Assembly (NCBI RefSeq): GCF_002846365.1
Contig: NZ_PJMW01000002.1
Coordinates: forward strand, 5,208,001-5,272,000
Length of the DNA: 64,000 nt
From: Nocardia fluminea
GTDB taxonomy: Bacteria; Actinomycetota; Actinomycetes; Mycobacteriales; Mycobacteriaceae
Reading direction: 5' to 3'
Part shown: piece after piece, positions 53,101 to 61,342 of the stretch
Layout of the letters: each line of letters begins with the position of its first letter
How positions within the stretch are numbered: position 1 is the stretch's first letter
Translations under genes and position numbers: made by a program
The notes under the pieces: model-generated
Databases searched by the model: none
What the model was told of the DNA's origin: nothing
What the model saw: only the letters and a program-made list of their open reading frames with translations

Positions 53101-54198
53101 CTCGTGCCGGTAACGCTGGTGTCGTAACGCTCCGATCACCCGCGCACGCACCTGGGTGATGACGGCGCCGATAGTGCTCTCGTCGAGACCGGTCAAACGC
53201 AGCGGGACCACATTCGACATCGAGCCGGCCGACCGGCGTAGCGCTACGGTCGTGCGCGCGGTCACGGGCATCGTCAGGGTGACCTCCGCATCGCCTGTCA
53301 TGCGTGCCAGATAGCAGCCGAAAGCGGCGGCTGCCAACTCCGGAAAAGTCGCGCCGTGACGGGCCTTGGCCTGGGCGAGCAATCGCGTCGTCGCGTCGTC
53401 GAGGCGACCGGTCACGCGGTGTGGCCTGGTCATCGGCGCCGCCGGCCGCCCCGCCAGGCCGATCGGGTCGCCGAGCTCGGCGAGTTGTTCACGCCAGTAG
53501 TCGCGGTCGGCGCTCGTTCTCGCTGATTCGCGGTATGCCCGTTCGTCTTCCAGCATTTCCGCCACCGACAGCGCCCCGCACTGCGCGGAGCTACCGTCGG
53601 CGCCCGATGTCCGCGGCGGCGAAGTCCGACCGCTGATCGTTCGCTGGTTCTCGGCACCCGCGATCGTGCTCGGTGCGGTGTGAGCGACCCCGGCATCGAC
53701 CGCGGCGCGGTAGAGTTCCGCGGTCCGGCGCAGCACTGCGGCGGCGCCGACGCCGTCGAGGACGATGTGATGGCTGCGCAGGTACAGCAGATGCCGATTC
53801 GGTGCGACTGCGAACACAACCGCGACGGTCAATTCCTCGGTCAAAGGGTCCAGGGGCGCGCTGTAATCGCACTCCATACGGTCCAGCGCCGCAGCCACCG
53901 GATTCGCCTCCGAAGTCAGATCCAGCGTGTCGAACCGCAGCTGGGCTTCGGAATCGACGTATTGGCGCGGGTACCCGTCCACGACACACAACCGCAATTG
54001 CGGCGACTCCAACTCCCGAGCCGCCCTCCTGGCACACTGCTTCGCCAACCCGACATCGAAAGCGCCCTCGATGTCGAGGTACATCGCTACGGTGACCGGC
54101 GCATTCGGATGCATCTGCTGAGCCAGCCACCAGGCCCATTGTGCTTGCGAGAGCGGGTGGGTCGGATGTGCCGCAACCTCTGGCCCCAAAGTCAACAC
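50140..54198 (-). CDS. Single-module nonribosomal peptide synthetase (C-A-T-TE)
   Basis: A 1352-residue enzyme. Condensation domain: about 10-450 with the HHxxxDG motif (HHIVLDG, 143-149). Adenylation domain: about 480-975 with YTSGTTGTPKG (about 656), FDAHLLELLPAF at the substrate pocket, NGYGPTEATV and a late NGKVLR lysine. Carrier domain: about 1005-1080 with FFELGGNSLLG (S1036 for phosphopantetheine). Thioesterase: about 1110-1345 with GWSLGGQ (S1169). It can load one amino acid, condense it to an incoming acyl or peptidyl group and release the product. No MbtH-like gene or other NRPS/PKS gene lies nearby. The GTG at 54198 follows a GGGAG site. The product is unknown. Confidence 0.9.
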   Translation of the reverse strand: MLTLGPEVAAHPTHPLSQAQWAWWLAQQMHPNAPVTVAMYLDIEGAFDVGLAKQCARRAARELESPQLRLCVVDGYPRQYVDSEAQLRFDTLDLTSEANPVAAALDRMECDYSAPLDPLTEELTVAVVFAVAPNRHLLYLRSHHIVLDGVGAAAVLRRTAELYRAAVDAGVAHTAPSTIAGAENQRTISGRTSPPRTSGADGSSAQCGALSVAEMLEDERAYRESARTSADRDYWREQLAELGDPIGLAGRPAAPMTRPHRVTGRLDDATTRLLAQAKARHGATFPELAAAAFGCYLARMTGDAEVTLTMPVTARTTVALRRSAGSMSNVVPLRLTGLDESTIGAVITQVRARVIGALRHQRYRHEDMRRGHMAVLGGFGPVVNLLGPVEPVRLGRTTGQVRLLALGPVADFQINGYQAGPDESSVSVDFQANPARYRYATVVWHHSRFLDYFARFLSAETDCPTKALDLTSAVQPPSPGGLLRTLPELLGASWEPEAVAVRDGHRVMTYRELDQASSRWARELIAGGAGPGAYIVVAIPRSLESVLALWAIAKTGACFVPVDPADPVARIAAMVTDCGARQGLTISSLRAGLPRGHGFAESEHTGPSGTGGSGIDWLALDDSESAARAEQYAATPIGDAERTRPLRPGYPAYAIYTSGTTGTPKGVVVSHRGLGPLTDYLIGHYGISRDSVLLHSHTSIFDAHLLELLPAFAAGAQLVVAPPAVVAGTELAQLIRDGGCTVFQTAPAVLATLSPRQVPKLQVVAVGGEACPAKLIAEWGPHVRLFNGYGPTEATVMVTETAAMTADDPVTIGAALPGVLAVVLDSKLRQVPEGARGELYLGGPGLADYYLHNPAGTAARFVANPWDAGSRLYRSGDLVVAGPDGAFEFLGRRDDQVELHGRRIEPAEIEGALLSEPEIAYAVVTVADAGQIQARLVGYVIAAQDAMIDVAATLRRLRTRLPAALVPSALIVLDRLPMSGNGKVLRADLPSPVPRTSPFRAPQTAMEGLVADRLAATLGVPRVGLDDDFFELGGNSLLGVALSAALAEATGVPVIARWLYTNSTVRLLADAISTYDATDTIDDALGVLLVLRRSGTRPPLFCVHSAVPLAWCYAGFARYVTDRPIYGLQAPALDGALDDRATINDLVDSYIDAMVGIQPEGPYHLLGWSLGGQIAHAIAVRLRERGATVAVLAMLDSVVIPPTVDPPPTPRMRDLLTHLLGDEPDDADDAPDLTATEAAAELAAAQASFGTGLSASQLERLHRGYVTGVTLAHRYRPGIYDGDLLYFSATRGITELLGVQIWRPYVTGDLIEHPIAATHAQLTNSDVVAVIGPILAHHLERVAEPTMAHNGM

Positions 54199-54330
54199 GT
54201 CTCCCTAAATCAGGCAACCCAGTGGTGAAACGCTGCAGGCAAACTTACGGCATCACCTCCGGACCGGTCGCTACCCTCTGCGATCCGACATCGAGCGCGT
54301 CGAATGCGGTGCCGTCGAACAGTGGCGGGG

Positions 54331-54462
54331 CGGTATTCGGCCGAGTCCGTACAGGTCCGGGCCGAGACTGTCCATACCCGCGACGAATTCTTGGCTCACA
54401 TCTCCCCGGCACACAGCGCCAACATCACTTTCTCCGGCGCCATCGAGGTCGACACGTTCTGA
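54331..54462 (+). pseudogene. Probable transposase C-terminal remnant
   Basis: A plus-strand frame ends in EFLAHISPAHSANITFSGAIE and VDTF, a pattern recalled from the last residues of Tn3-type transposases of actinobacteria. It lacks a start and the rest of the gene; upstream the frame is lost. The identification is from memory of the pattern and is tentative. Confidence 0.3.
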
Positions 54463-54505
54463 CCCCGACCGCGAACCGGCATCGTCTCCGCAGCCGGTGC
54501 ACCGG

Positions 54506-54889
54506 TCAGGGAATGAGACGGGCACCGAAGGGATTGTCGAGCATGATCTTCCAGCTGCCATCGGCCTGGTGACGCAGGGTCGCCACCGACAGCCCGCTCT
54601 GCGCGATCGGGGTGCCGTCGGGGGCGATGCCGCTCATCGTCCACGGCGCGATGTGCACGGCGGTGTCGCCGGTGATCATGACCTCGTGTCCGTTGTCGTA
54701 GCGGAAGTCGGGTTTCACCGCGGCGAAGGCCGCGAACCCGGCCCGCAGCTGTTGCTCACCGCGCACCGGCGTACCGGGTTCGAAGGCCACGACCGCATCG
54801 TCGACGTAGAAGGACATGACGGTGTCGATGTCACCGTGTTCGAGAGCAGTGGTCATCGCGGAGACGGTGTCGATCACATTCTGTCGCAT
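54506..54889 (-). CDS. SnoaL-like NTF2-fold protein
   Basis: A 127-residue protein: VSAMTTALEHGDIDTVMSFY, GTPVRGEQQLRAGFAAFAAV and a C-terminal DGSWKIMLDNPFG. The ATG at 54889 has an AAGGAA site. It is divergent from an HxlR gene, the same arrangement as the SnoaL/HxlR pair at 21.3-22.2 kb. The function is unknown. Confidence 0.83.
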   Translation of the reverse strand: MRQNVIDTVSAMTTALEHGDIDTVMSFYVDDAVVAFEPGTPVRGEQQLRAGFAAFAAVKPDFRYDNGHEVMITGDTAVHIAPWTMSGIAPDGTPIAQSGLSVATLRHQADGSWKIMLDNPFGARLIP

Positions 54890-54972
54890 GAGGATTCCTT
54901 GGTTCGGAGCGCTGCGGCAAGACGCCGCTTCGCCTGTTCGAACAGCGCGTTCGAACAGTGGCCGACCGACCA

Positions 54973-55018
54973 TACCCCAACATTTGGGTAATGCAAATGT
55001 TGCGGTTATGCTGGGGTA
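54973..55018. promoter_or_regulatory. Nested inverted repeats before the HxlR gene
   Basis: Outer arms TACCCCA (54973-54979) and TGGGGTA (55012-55018) enclose inner arms CAACATTT (54978-54985) and AAATGTTG (54995-55002). The block ends at the HxlR ATG and faces the divergent SnoaL gene, so it is a likely HxlR operator. Confidence 0.5.
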
Positions 55019-55480
55019 ATGAAACGCGCGGTGGGCAAGTCGACGTGTCCGATGAATATGTTCCTCGAGGTGTTCGGGGATCCGTGGACGTTGCTGGTGC
55101 TGCGTGACATGCTGCTGGTCGGCAAACGTCGCCCGGTAGAATTTCTCGATTCGGCCGAGCGGATCTCGACCAGCGTGCTGCTGGATCGGCTCAAGCGCCT
55201 CGAAGCCGCGGACCTGGTAGCGCGAGTGAGCGGTGGTGAACGCAATCAGGTCCACTACGTCCCGACCGAACGCGCCGTCGATGCGCTGCCCGTTCTGTTC
55301 GAGATGGCCCTGTGGAGCATGGAACACGAACCGCACGCGCAACCGCTGGACCGGGTGATCACCCGCATCCGCTCCGATCCCGAGGACTACATCGCCGAGA
55401 TCCGCGCCGAACTCGAACGCGAAATGAGCGAATCGGCGGCGTCGAACTGTTCCTCGTTTTCCGAACGGTCACGAGCCTGA
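55019..55480 (+). CDS. HxlR-family transcriptional regulator
   Basis: A 153-residue winged-helix protein: CPMNMFLEVFGDPWTLLVLRDMLLVGKR, ISTSVLLDRLKRLEAADLVAR, then a helical tail. The N-terminal cysteine before the helix-turn-helix (position 10) could be redox-sensing, as in some HxlR proteins. Divergent from the SnoaL-like gene. Confidence 0.85.
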   Translation: MKRAVGKSTCPMNMFLEVFGDPWTLLVLRDMLLVGKRRPVEFLDSAERISTSVLLDRLKRLEAADLVARVSGGERNQVHYVPTERAVDALPVLFEMALWSMEHEPHAQPLDRVITRIRSDPEDYIAEIRAELEREMSESAASNCSSFSERSRA

Positions 55481-55701
55481 CGGCGGTGGACCAGGGAGCC
55501 CGATGCCCGGCAGGGATCGGCCTGCCGGGCATCGTGATCAGGGGCAGAAATCTCCGACCCGGTGAAGGGTCCAGATCTGGTCCGAATCCGTATGGGTTGT
55601 CCGTGCTGCACAGGGTCTGCGATCGCTTTTCGAGCACGACCACTAACCACATGCCCGCACCGTCGAGGATCACCGTGCGGGCATCGCGGTCTCGACTGGT
55701 G

Positions 55702-55905
55702 CTAGTCGCGCGCCAAGGAGGACTTCTCGAATTCTTCGCGACTGATCTGGCCGTCCTTGTTCTCGTCGAGCAGACGGTGATAGCGGGCGTTGGCTGCCTC
55801 GCTGACGTTGCGTGTCCGGTCGAGGTAAGCCTTCAGTTCCGCGACGGAGATGTAGCCGTCGTTGTCGGTGTCGATCTCAGAAAATGTCGGGTTTGCGTCA
55901 GTCAT
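55702..55905 (-). CDS. Two-EF-hand calcium-binding protein
   Basis: A 67-residue protein with two EF-hand loops, DTDNDGYISVAE and DENKDGQISREE, both with the Asp/Asn/Glu ligands intact. The ATG at 55905 has an AAGG site. It belongs to the small calmodulin-like proteins of actinobacteria. It lies 51 bases after the disrupted lectin gene on the same strand and may once have been co-transcribed with it. Confidence 0.87.
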   Translation of the reverse strand: MTDANPTFSEIDTDNDGYISVAELKAYLDRTRNVSEAANARYHRLLDENKDGQISREEFEKSSLARD

Positions 55906-56366
55906 GGCAACCTTCTTGTCGTAGTTGTCTGAATTGGCGTTCAAGCTGCGGCGTGACTACTGCGGCTTGAGCATCCACTGCTGTGGGGGCTCGTTCATCT
56001 GGAGCGAGTCGACGACGGCCGCGGTGCCGGCGGGATCGGCCGTGCCGTCCTTGCCCTGGACGCAGACCCTCGGGTCGTAGGGCATCAAGTGCTGGTAGTT
56101 GTAAGCCCAGAGCTGGTTGAGCGAGGTGGGCGGCTCTCGCCTCTCAGCTTGAACCAGTGCCGATCCGACAGAGATCTTGCCGCCGGCTTCGTAGCCCCCT
56201 ACTTCCAGGACGAGCCCGCTGTTGGTGTTGATGATGTATCCGTTGTCGTACTTCCACAGCTGGGCGCTGGTGGCGTCGCCGGTTTTGCTGTTCTCGAGAA
56301 TGATCCTGGCGCCCGGTTGTGTGCTGGCGTCCTCGACTTCGAGTACCAGGCCGCTGGCCAGGTTGG

Positions 56367-56393
56367 TGAACCGCCCCGGGTTCGATGCGCACC
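56367..56393. repeat. Left terminal inverted repeat of the IS
   Basis: It matches the right end for 16 bases exactly and 24 of 27 overall. Confidence 0.85.
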
Positions 56394-56396
56394 GGT

Positions 56397-57365
56397 TTAT
56401 CTGTCTCCAGCCGGTTGCTCGGCGTGAAGTGAATAGTATTCGGCTTCGTGTTCGGCCGGTGGTCGCCGGCCGAGGCGGTGCATGATCCGGGACTGGTTGA
56501 ACCAACCGACCCAGTCCGCGGTGAGGAACTCGACGTCGGCGATCCGAGTCAGCGGGCCCCGCCGGAACGGGGAATCATCGCGAATCGCCTCGGTCTTGTA
56601 GAGTCCGATCGTGGTCTCGGCCAGCGCATTATCGTAGGCATCACCAACCGACCCGATCGACGGACGTAGATCCGAAAGTGCCAGTGTCTCACCAAGTTTC
56701 ACCGCTGTGTATTGAGATCCCGCATCGGAATGATGTATCGCTCCACCGATCGGATGGCCTTCGCGGGCCCGCAGCGCGACCGCTTGCCGGATCGCTTTCT
56801 CCACGAACGCGGTGTGTTTGCTGGTCGAGCATTCCCAGCCCAGGATCCGGCCTGCGTAGGCATCGATGACGAACGCGGTGTAGACGAACACGCCACTTGC
56901 CAGCCGGACATAGGTGAAGTCGGCGACGAGCAGCATGTTCGGTGCCGGGACCCGGAACTGGCGGTCGACCAGGTCCGGCGCCCGCGACGCGGCCGGGTCC
57001 GGTTCGGTGGTGCGGACCTTCTTGCGTCGCACAACACCTTTCCATCCGTTGATGCGCATCAGCCGTTCCACCGTGCACCGAGCAACCGGAATGCCGCGTC
57101 TTTGCAGGTAAGCCCACATCTTCGCCGCCCCATACAACGACTCCGGCGTCCGCCGGCCCCGCTCGTCGGGCTCGTAATGCCCGGCAAGGACCTCGGTGAG
57201 GGTGGTGTCCCACAGCGCCCGTTTCGACGGCGCCCGCCGCACCCAGGCATGGAAAGTTCTCGGGGCGATCTTGACGCCGTGCGCAGTCAGCGCACGGCAG
57301 ATCGGAACGACCCCGAACCGAGCCCGATGCTCGGCGATGAACGCGCAAACTACCGCTGTCGCGGG
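56397..57365 (-). CDS. IS3 transposase OrfB (made by frameshift from OrfA)
   Basis: An rve-type integrase core with the DDE residues: LLVADFTYVRL, AIHHSDAGSQY and LAETTIGLYKTE. The N-terminal part (FIAEHRARFGVVPICRALT) lies upstream of the first in-frame GTG and overlaps the end of OrfA in the -1 frame, as expected for IS3 elements that make OrfAB by programmed -1 frameshifting. The exact slip site is not certain (the TTTCTTC near 57385 is a candidate). The upstream limit given is approximate. Confidence 0.85.
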   Translation of the reverse strand, partial: PATAVVCAFIAEHRARFGVVPICRALTAHGVKIAPRTFHAWVRRAPSKRALWDTTLTEVLAGHYEPDERGRRTPESLYGAAKMWAYLQRRGIPVARCTVERLMRINGWKGVVRRKKVRTTEPDPAASRAPDLVDRQFRVPAPNMLLVADFTYVRLASGVFVYTAFVIDAYAGRILGWECSTSKHTAFVEKAIRQAVALRAREGHPIGGAIHHSDAGSQYTAVKLGETLALSDLRPSIGSVGDAYDNALAETTIGLYKTEAIRDDSPFRRGPLTRIADVEFLTADWVGWFNQSRIMHRLGRRPPAEHEAEYYSLHAEQPAGDR

Positions 57366-57661
57366 TCGTTCGCCCGCGCGAAGAAAGACGTTGCCGCAGA
57401 CAAGATTTCGATGGTTTGCTCGAGTTCTGCGATCTTACGTTTCTGCTCACGAATCGTCCGCGCCGCCTCCGTGGTCATCCCCTCGGCGTCACCGGTGTCG
57501 ACCGCGGCTTGGCGCACCCATTTACGCAGGGTTTCCGCGGTCATTCCCAGCCTCGCGGAGACCGCTTTCATCGCGGCCCACTCGCTGTCGTAGTCGTCGC
57601 GGTGATCGACGACCAGCCGGACGGCCTTGGCTTTGGTCGCTTCGTCGTACTTCGCAGGCAT
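57350..57661 (-). CDS. IS3 transposase OrfA
   Basis: About 103 residues beginning MPAKYDEATKAKAVRLVVDH, with the helix-turn-helix MKAVSARLGMTAETLRKWVRQ and a C-terminal coiled coil (IREQKRKIAELEQTIEIL) used for oligomerisation. It binds the IS ends. The ATG at 57661 fits the family; an upstream start would lie in the terminal repeat. Confidence 0.87.
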   Translation of the reverse strand: MPAKYDEATKAKAVRLVVDHRDDYDSEWAAMKAVSARLGMTAETLRKWVRQAAVDTGDAEGMTTEAARTIREQKRKIAELEQTIEILSAATSFFARANDPRQR

Positions 57662-57688
57662 GATCTGCCCATCCTTCCCAAGTAAGAA

Positions 57689-57715
57689 GGTGGGCACCAA
57701 ACCCGGGGCGGTTCA
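57689..57715. repeat. Right terminal inverted repeat of the IS
   Basis: Reverse-complement partner of 56367-56393, with three mismatches in 27 bases; it lies upstream of OrfA. Confidence 0.85.
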
Positions 57716-57749
57716 TGGTGATGAAGAAGTCGCCTTCGGGAAAGTCCAT

Positions 57750-58091
57750 GGTGAATCCCCTTGTCTGCTCGTTTGTCAGCGTGGACGAGCTACGAAACCC
57801 GCTGTCGCGCAATGAATCCCTTGCAGAGCGTTCTCTGATCCGAGGGGCCGACGCAGGGTTGTGAGCCCTACGGAAACCGACCCTCTCGCCCAGGAATTCG
57901 ATGACCAGGCCTCAGCGGATGGCCCCGCGCCTGGCCGGGGAGCGGCAATCCGAGGATCGGCTGATCGATTCTGCCGATCTGTGGCTCAGCGGCCGGTATC
58001 GATGCGATTGCTGTCGCACAGGGTCGAACAACGAGAGCGGATTTGGAACGGCTGGCGCGGCAAAATCGCTCGGGGACCTCTCGAGGGAAAT
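57750..58091. other. Intergenic region upstream of the lectin gene
   Basis: About 340 bases. A plus-strand frame (57901-58110, MTRPQRMAPRLAGERQ onward) has an AGGA site but no recognised domain and is not supported. The promoter of the lectin gene must lie here. Confidence 0.4.
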
Positions 58092-58811
58092 TCAGTCGCA
58101 CGAGGATTGATCGGCGGCAAGTGGGGGAGTGCAAGTTTCGTCACTGCGAATGCGCCCGTCACGCAGTGTGATGATGCGATCTGTGCGTTCAGCTGCCTGC
58201 TGGTCATGGGTGACCATCACCACGGCGCGGTCGCCGGAGGCGTCATGGGCGATGTCGGCGAGCAGGGTCATGATGTCCGCGCCGGTGCGGGAATCGAGAT
58301 TGCCGGTGGGTTCGTCGGCCAGGACGAGTGGCGGATCCATCATCAGGGCGCGGGCGATGGCCACCCGCTGCATCTGGCCGCCGGACAGTTCGGATGGACG
58401 GTGTTCGGCACGATCCGCCAGCCCGACCAGATCCAGCAGTTCGATGGCCCGCCGACGCGCACCGCGATGTGCTCCGGTGGCCAGCAGACGCGGCACCGCG
58501 ACGTTCTCCCACGCCGACATCGTGGGGAGCAGATTGAAGAACTGGAAGACGAATCCGACCTGACGCAAACGGAATTCGGAGCGGCGGTCGTCGGTCAAAT
58601 CACCGATCTCCTGGCCGCGAAAGCGGATCGAGCCGGACGTGGGTGCGTCCAGCGCGCCGAGCAGGTGCAGCAGAGTGCTCTTGCCTGCGCCGGATGGGCC
58701 GACAATGGAGACGAAGCGCCCGGGCTCGACCGTCAGGTCGGCACCGTCGAGCGCGCGGACGGTCTCCCCACCCAGTCGGTACTCGCGGACGACATCGGTC
58801 AGGGTCAACAT
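58092..58811 (-). CDS. MacB/LolD-type ABC transporter ATPase
   Basis: About 239 residues. Walker A is [10 protein letters not shown]-loop [18 protein letters not shown], signature [15 protein letters not shown], Walker [14 protein letters not shown]-loop VMVTHDQ. The ATG at 58811 has an AAGGAAG site. It is the partner of the FtsX-type permease encoded 29 bases upstream; such pairs move lipids, peptides or signals by a mechanical mechanism. Confidence 0.9.
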   Translation of the reverse strand: MLTLTDVVREYRLGGETVRALDGADLTVEPGRFVSIVGPSGAGKSTLLHLLGALDAPTSGSIRFRGQEIGDLTDDRRSEFRLRQVGFVFQFFNLLPTMSAWENVAVPRLLATGAHRGARRRAIELLDLVGLADRAEHRPSELSGGQMQRVAIARALMMDPPLVLADEPTGNLDSRTGADIMTLLADIAHDASGDRAVVMVTHDQQAAERTDRIITLRDGRIRSDETCTPPLAADQSSCD

Positions 58812-58840
58812 AGTGCTTCCTTTCGGCTGCTGATCGCGCG

Positions 58841-61342
58841 TCACTCGCTCCAGATCGCAGCGACGATGTTCATGCGTGCGGCCCGCACGGCCGGCACGAC
58901 GGCGCCGAGCAGGCAGATCAGCACACCGAGAGTCGCGAAGCCGAGCACGCCGGGCGAGATGGTGAATTGCACTGCGATACCGAGAGTTTCGGTGCTCACC
59001 AAGGTGGCGAGATACTGCACCATGACGCCGAGCACCATGCCGAGGACACCACCGACGACCCCCACGGAGAGTGCCTCGACCAGGATGAATCGTGTCACCA
59101 GCCGTCGCGTCGCACCCATCGCGCGTAGTACGCCGAGTTCGCGCCTACGTTGCAGCACTGCCAAGGTGAAAGTATTCATGAGCGCCACCGCCGCCACCAG
59201 CGCAACCGTCCACTGCAGTCCACCCGCGAGTACACCCGCCTGCCTGATGTTGTGTGTGGCGGCGGCGTAGGACTCTTCGCCCGAATACACATAGACCGAG
59301 TTCGGCGCGAGCTGCTCGATCGCACTCATGACGGCCGATCGATCGGCGCCGGAGACAAGACTCACCGAGAGATAGGTGGCTCCCGGTCTGTCGAACCAGT
59401 CGCGCATGTCCGCGACGCTCATGGCGATCGTTCCGGAATCGATCGTCAGCATGTCCATGATCGCGATGATCGTGGTCGAGCGGAGGCCGGATGGAGTGCC
59501 GATGTCGATCCGCGATCCCACATCCCACCCTTGCCGACTGGCCATTTGACGCGATACCGCGACGCCGGTCCCGTCGCGAACCTGTTGCAGCGTCTGAGAA
59601 TTCATCAGTGCGCCGGTGGTTCCGGCGTTGTCCGTGCCGAGCCCTTCCACCGCCACCCGCTCTTCGCCGACGGTGACGTAGGCCCACTGCCCGGCACCGA
59701 CTGTGCCTACTCCGGGTACCGCGCGGACGAGATCGGGGAGATCGGCGGGAAGCATCGCGCCGGAAGGCAGTGCTGTACTGGGTGAACTCGAGACGAACAC
59801 CTCCGTAGTACGAAGACCGGCAAAGGAATTCGACCCGGAGTCGATGACGTCGGCGAGCGCGCCGTGCACGCCGATCCCGAGGGCTACCGCGATACCGGCG
59901 GTAACCGCGGTGGCCCAGGACCGGCGAGGTGTCCGCTCTATCGCCGCCGCCGCCAGCCTTCCCGGCACCCCGAACCACCGCGCGATCGCCGAAGCCCATG
60001 TCGAGATCCTCGACATACCCGCGATGCCGAGCATGATGCCCCCGACCGTGTACACCGCCACCGAGAGGAACACGACCGGTCCGCGTACCAGGACCGCCAG
60101 CGCGAAGGCGGTAGCCATCAAGCTCACGCCGGACACGGCAGCGAGCACGGTCCAGCGGCTTCGCAGCGTTTCGGTGGCGGCCAATTCGGCGCTCTGCAAA
60201 GCTTCGAGTGGGGAGATGCGGTGCACTTGTCTGGCCGCGCCGACGGTCGCGGCCATCGAAGCGAGCACGCAGGCCACGACCACGATGGGATAGGTGAGTG
60301 GCGGCACCGAGTAGACCAGTTGCGCGGAAACGGACTGCACCAGGAACGCGGGAACTTCGTGTATCGCTCTGCGACTGAGCAACCAGCCCAGCGGGATCCC
60401 GATCGCCGCGGCGAACAGTCCGGTGGCCACCGACTCGAGCACGAGATCGGCGACGACCGTGAAGCGCCGGGCACCCATCGCACGCAGGGTGGCCACCTTC
60501 TGGCGTCGTTGCATGACGAGCATCGCCATCGAGTTGTAGACCAGGAACGCCGCGACCACGAGAGAGATCGCGGCGACCAACAGGGTGGAGTCGCGACTGA
60601 TCGCCACTGCGTTCTCGGCCTGCGTACTGCGAATGTCGGTGTCGGAAACCACAGCTCGGTTGTCCACGACGTTGACGATCTCGGTCCGTAACGCGGCCAG
60701 GTCGGCATCGGGCTCGGTCGCGATAGCGACGGTATCGACCCGGTTGTCGTGGTCGGTGAGTCGCTGTGCCAGCGGCAGCGGCGCCACGACGAACCTGCCG
60801 CCGTTCACCTTGGCACTGTCGGCTTCCCCGGCGACGACGGCGACGGTCACGGTGTGCTCGCCGATCCGCAGGCGTTCACCGTGTGCGACACCGAGCCCAG
60901 CACCTGCCACCACGCCGTCGCGTACCCTCAGCAGCGGCGAAGCCGGGCCGAGTCCGGTCTCGGCCAGTTGGCCGAGGTCGGAGCCCAGACCCACAATGCT
61001 CACATCGACCCCGAGGACGGTGACCGGCGCGCCGTCGATCTCGCGCTGCTGCTGCACGATCGGGGCCGCGACGCTCACACCGGGTAGAGCCGCGATGCGC
61101 GCAACGACGGCCGCGTCGAAACCGGTGTCGGTATAACCGCTCACCACAATCCGCGCGTCACCGCCGATGCTGTCGGTCAGCTGTCTCGCCGAGTTGGTCA
61201 GTGATCCGTAGATCGCAAGCACCGCTACCAGTAGCGCCGCCGAGACCGCGATCACCAGAACCACGGCTGCTGAACGGCCGGGACCGGCGACGATCTCCCG
61301 CAGTGTCAGTACCCGGAAGCGATTGATACCCGATCTGATCAC
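58841..61342 (-). CDS. FtsX/MacB-type ABC permease
   Basis: An 833-residue permease with two FtsX modules: a first membrane segment (VLVIAVSAALLVAVLAIYGS), a large outside domain, three segments, then a second outside domain and three more (the last ending VPAVRAARMNIVAAI). Motifs QRRQKVATLRAMGARR and QRRRELGVLRAMGATR mark the two repeats. The GTG at 61342 overlaps the TGA of the frameshifted gene upstream, which indicates translational coupling. Confidence 0.9.
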   Translation of the reverse strand: MIRSGINRFRVLTLREIVAGPGRSAAVVLVIAVSAALLVAVLAIYGSLTNSARQLTDSIGGDARIVVSGYTDTGFDAAVVARIAALPGVSVAAPIVQQQREIDGAPVTVLGVDVSIVGLGSDLGQLAETGLGPASPLLRVRDGVVAGAGLGVAHGERLRIGEHTVTVAVVAGEADSAKVNGGRFVVAPLPLAQRLTDHDNRVDTVAIATEPDADLAALRTEIVNVVDNRAVVSDTDIRSTQAENAVAISRDSTLLVAAISLVVAAFLVYNSMAMLVMQRRQKVATLRAMGARRFTVVADLVLESVATGLFAAAIGIPLGWLLSRRAIHEVPAFLVQSVSAQLVYSVPPLTYPIVVVACVLASMAATVGAARQVHRISPLEALQSAELAATETLRSRWTVLAAVSGVSLMATAFALAVLVRGPVVFLSVAVYTVGGIMLGIAGMSRISTWASAIARWFGVPGRLAAAAIERTPRRSWATAVTAGIAVALGIGVHGALADVIDSGSNSFAGLRTTEVFVSSSPSTALPSGAMLPADLPDLVRAVPGVGTVGAGQWAYVTVGEERVAVEGLGTDNAGTTGALMNSQTLQQVRDGTGVAVSRQMASRQGWDVGSRIDIGTPSGLRSTTIIAIMDMLTIDSGTIAMSVADMRDWFDRPGATYLSVSLVSGADRSAVMSAIEQLAPNSVYVYSGEESYAAATHNIRQAGVLAGGLQWTVALVAAVALMNTFTLAVLQRRRELGVLRAMGATRRLVTRFILVEALSVGVVGGVLGMVLGVMVQYLATLVSTETLGIAVQFTISPGVLGFATLGVLICLLGAVVPAVRAARMNIVAAIWSE

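Larger units (their letters stand above)
56367..57715. mobile_element. IS3-family insertion sequence, complete
   Basis: A 1349-base element with terminal inverted repeats starting TGAACCGCCCCGGGTT at both ends and a three-base TGG duplication at the target (56364-56366 and 57716-57718). It encodes OrfA and OrfB in the usual overlapping order on the minus strand. TG...CA ends, size, target duplication and the DDE transposase all fit IS3. Reading frames and ends are intact, so the insertion looks recent and the element may be active. Confidence 0.9.
55957..57749 (-). pseudogene. Ricin-B-type lectin gene split by an IS3-family element
   Basis: The ATG at 57749 starts MDFPEGDFFIT, and the frame is cut at 57716. 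It continues at 56366 with NLASGLVLEVEDASTQPG, then SAQLWKYDNGYIINTNSGL and LNQLWAYNY, ending at 55957. These QxW and SGLVLEV repeats are those of ricin-type beta-trefoil lectins. Removing the element and one TGG copy restores one frame (FFITNLASGL) of about 147 codons. There is no signal peptide. The original role would be carbohydrate binding. Confidence 0.88.

Noticed and set aside
57861..59270. Plus-strand open frame of about 470 codons opposite the ABC ATPase and permease
   Set aside because: The opposite strand encodes clear Walker and FtsX motifs; this frame has none and is a shadow.
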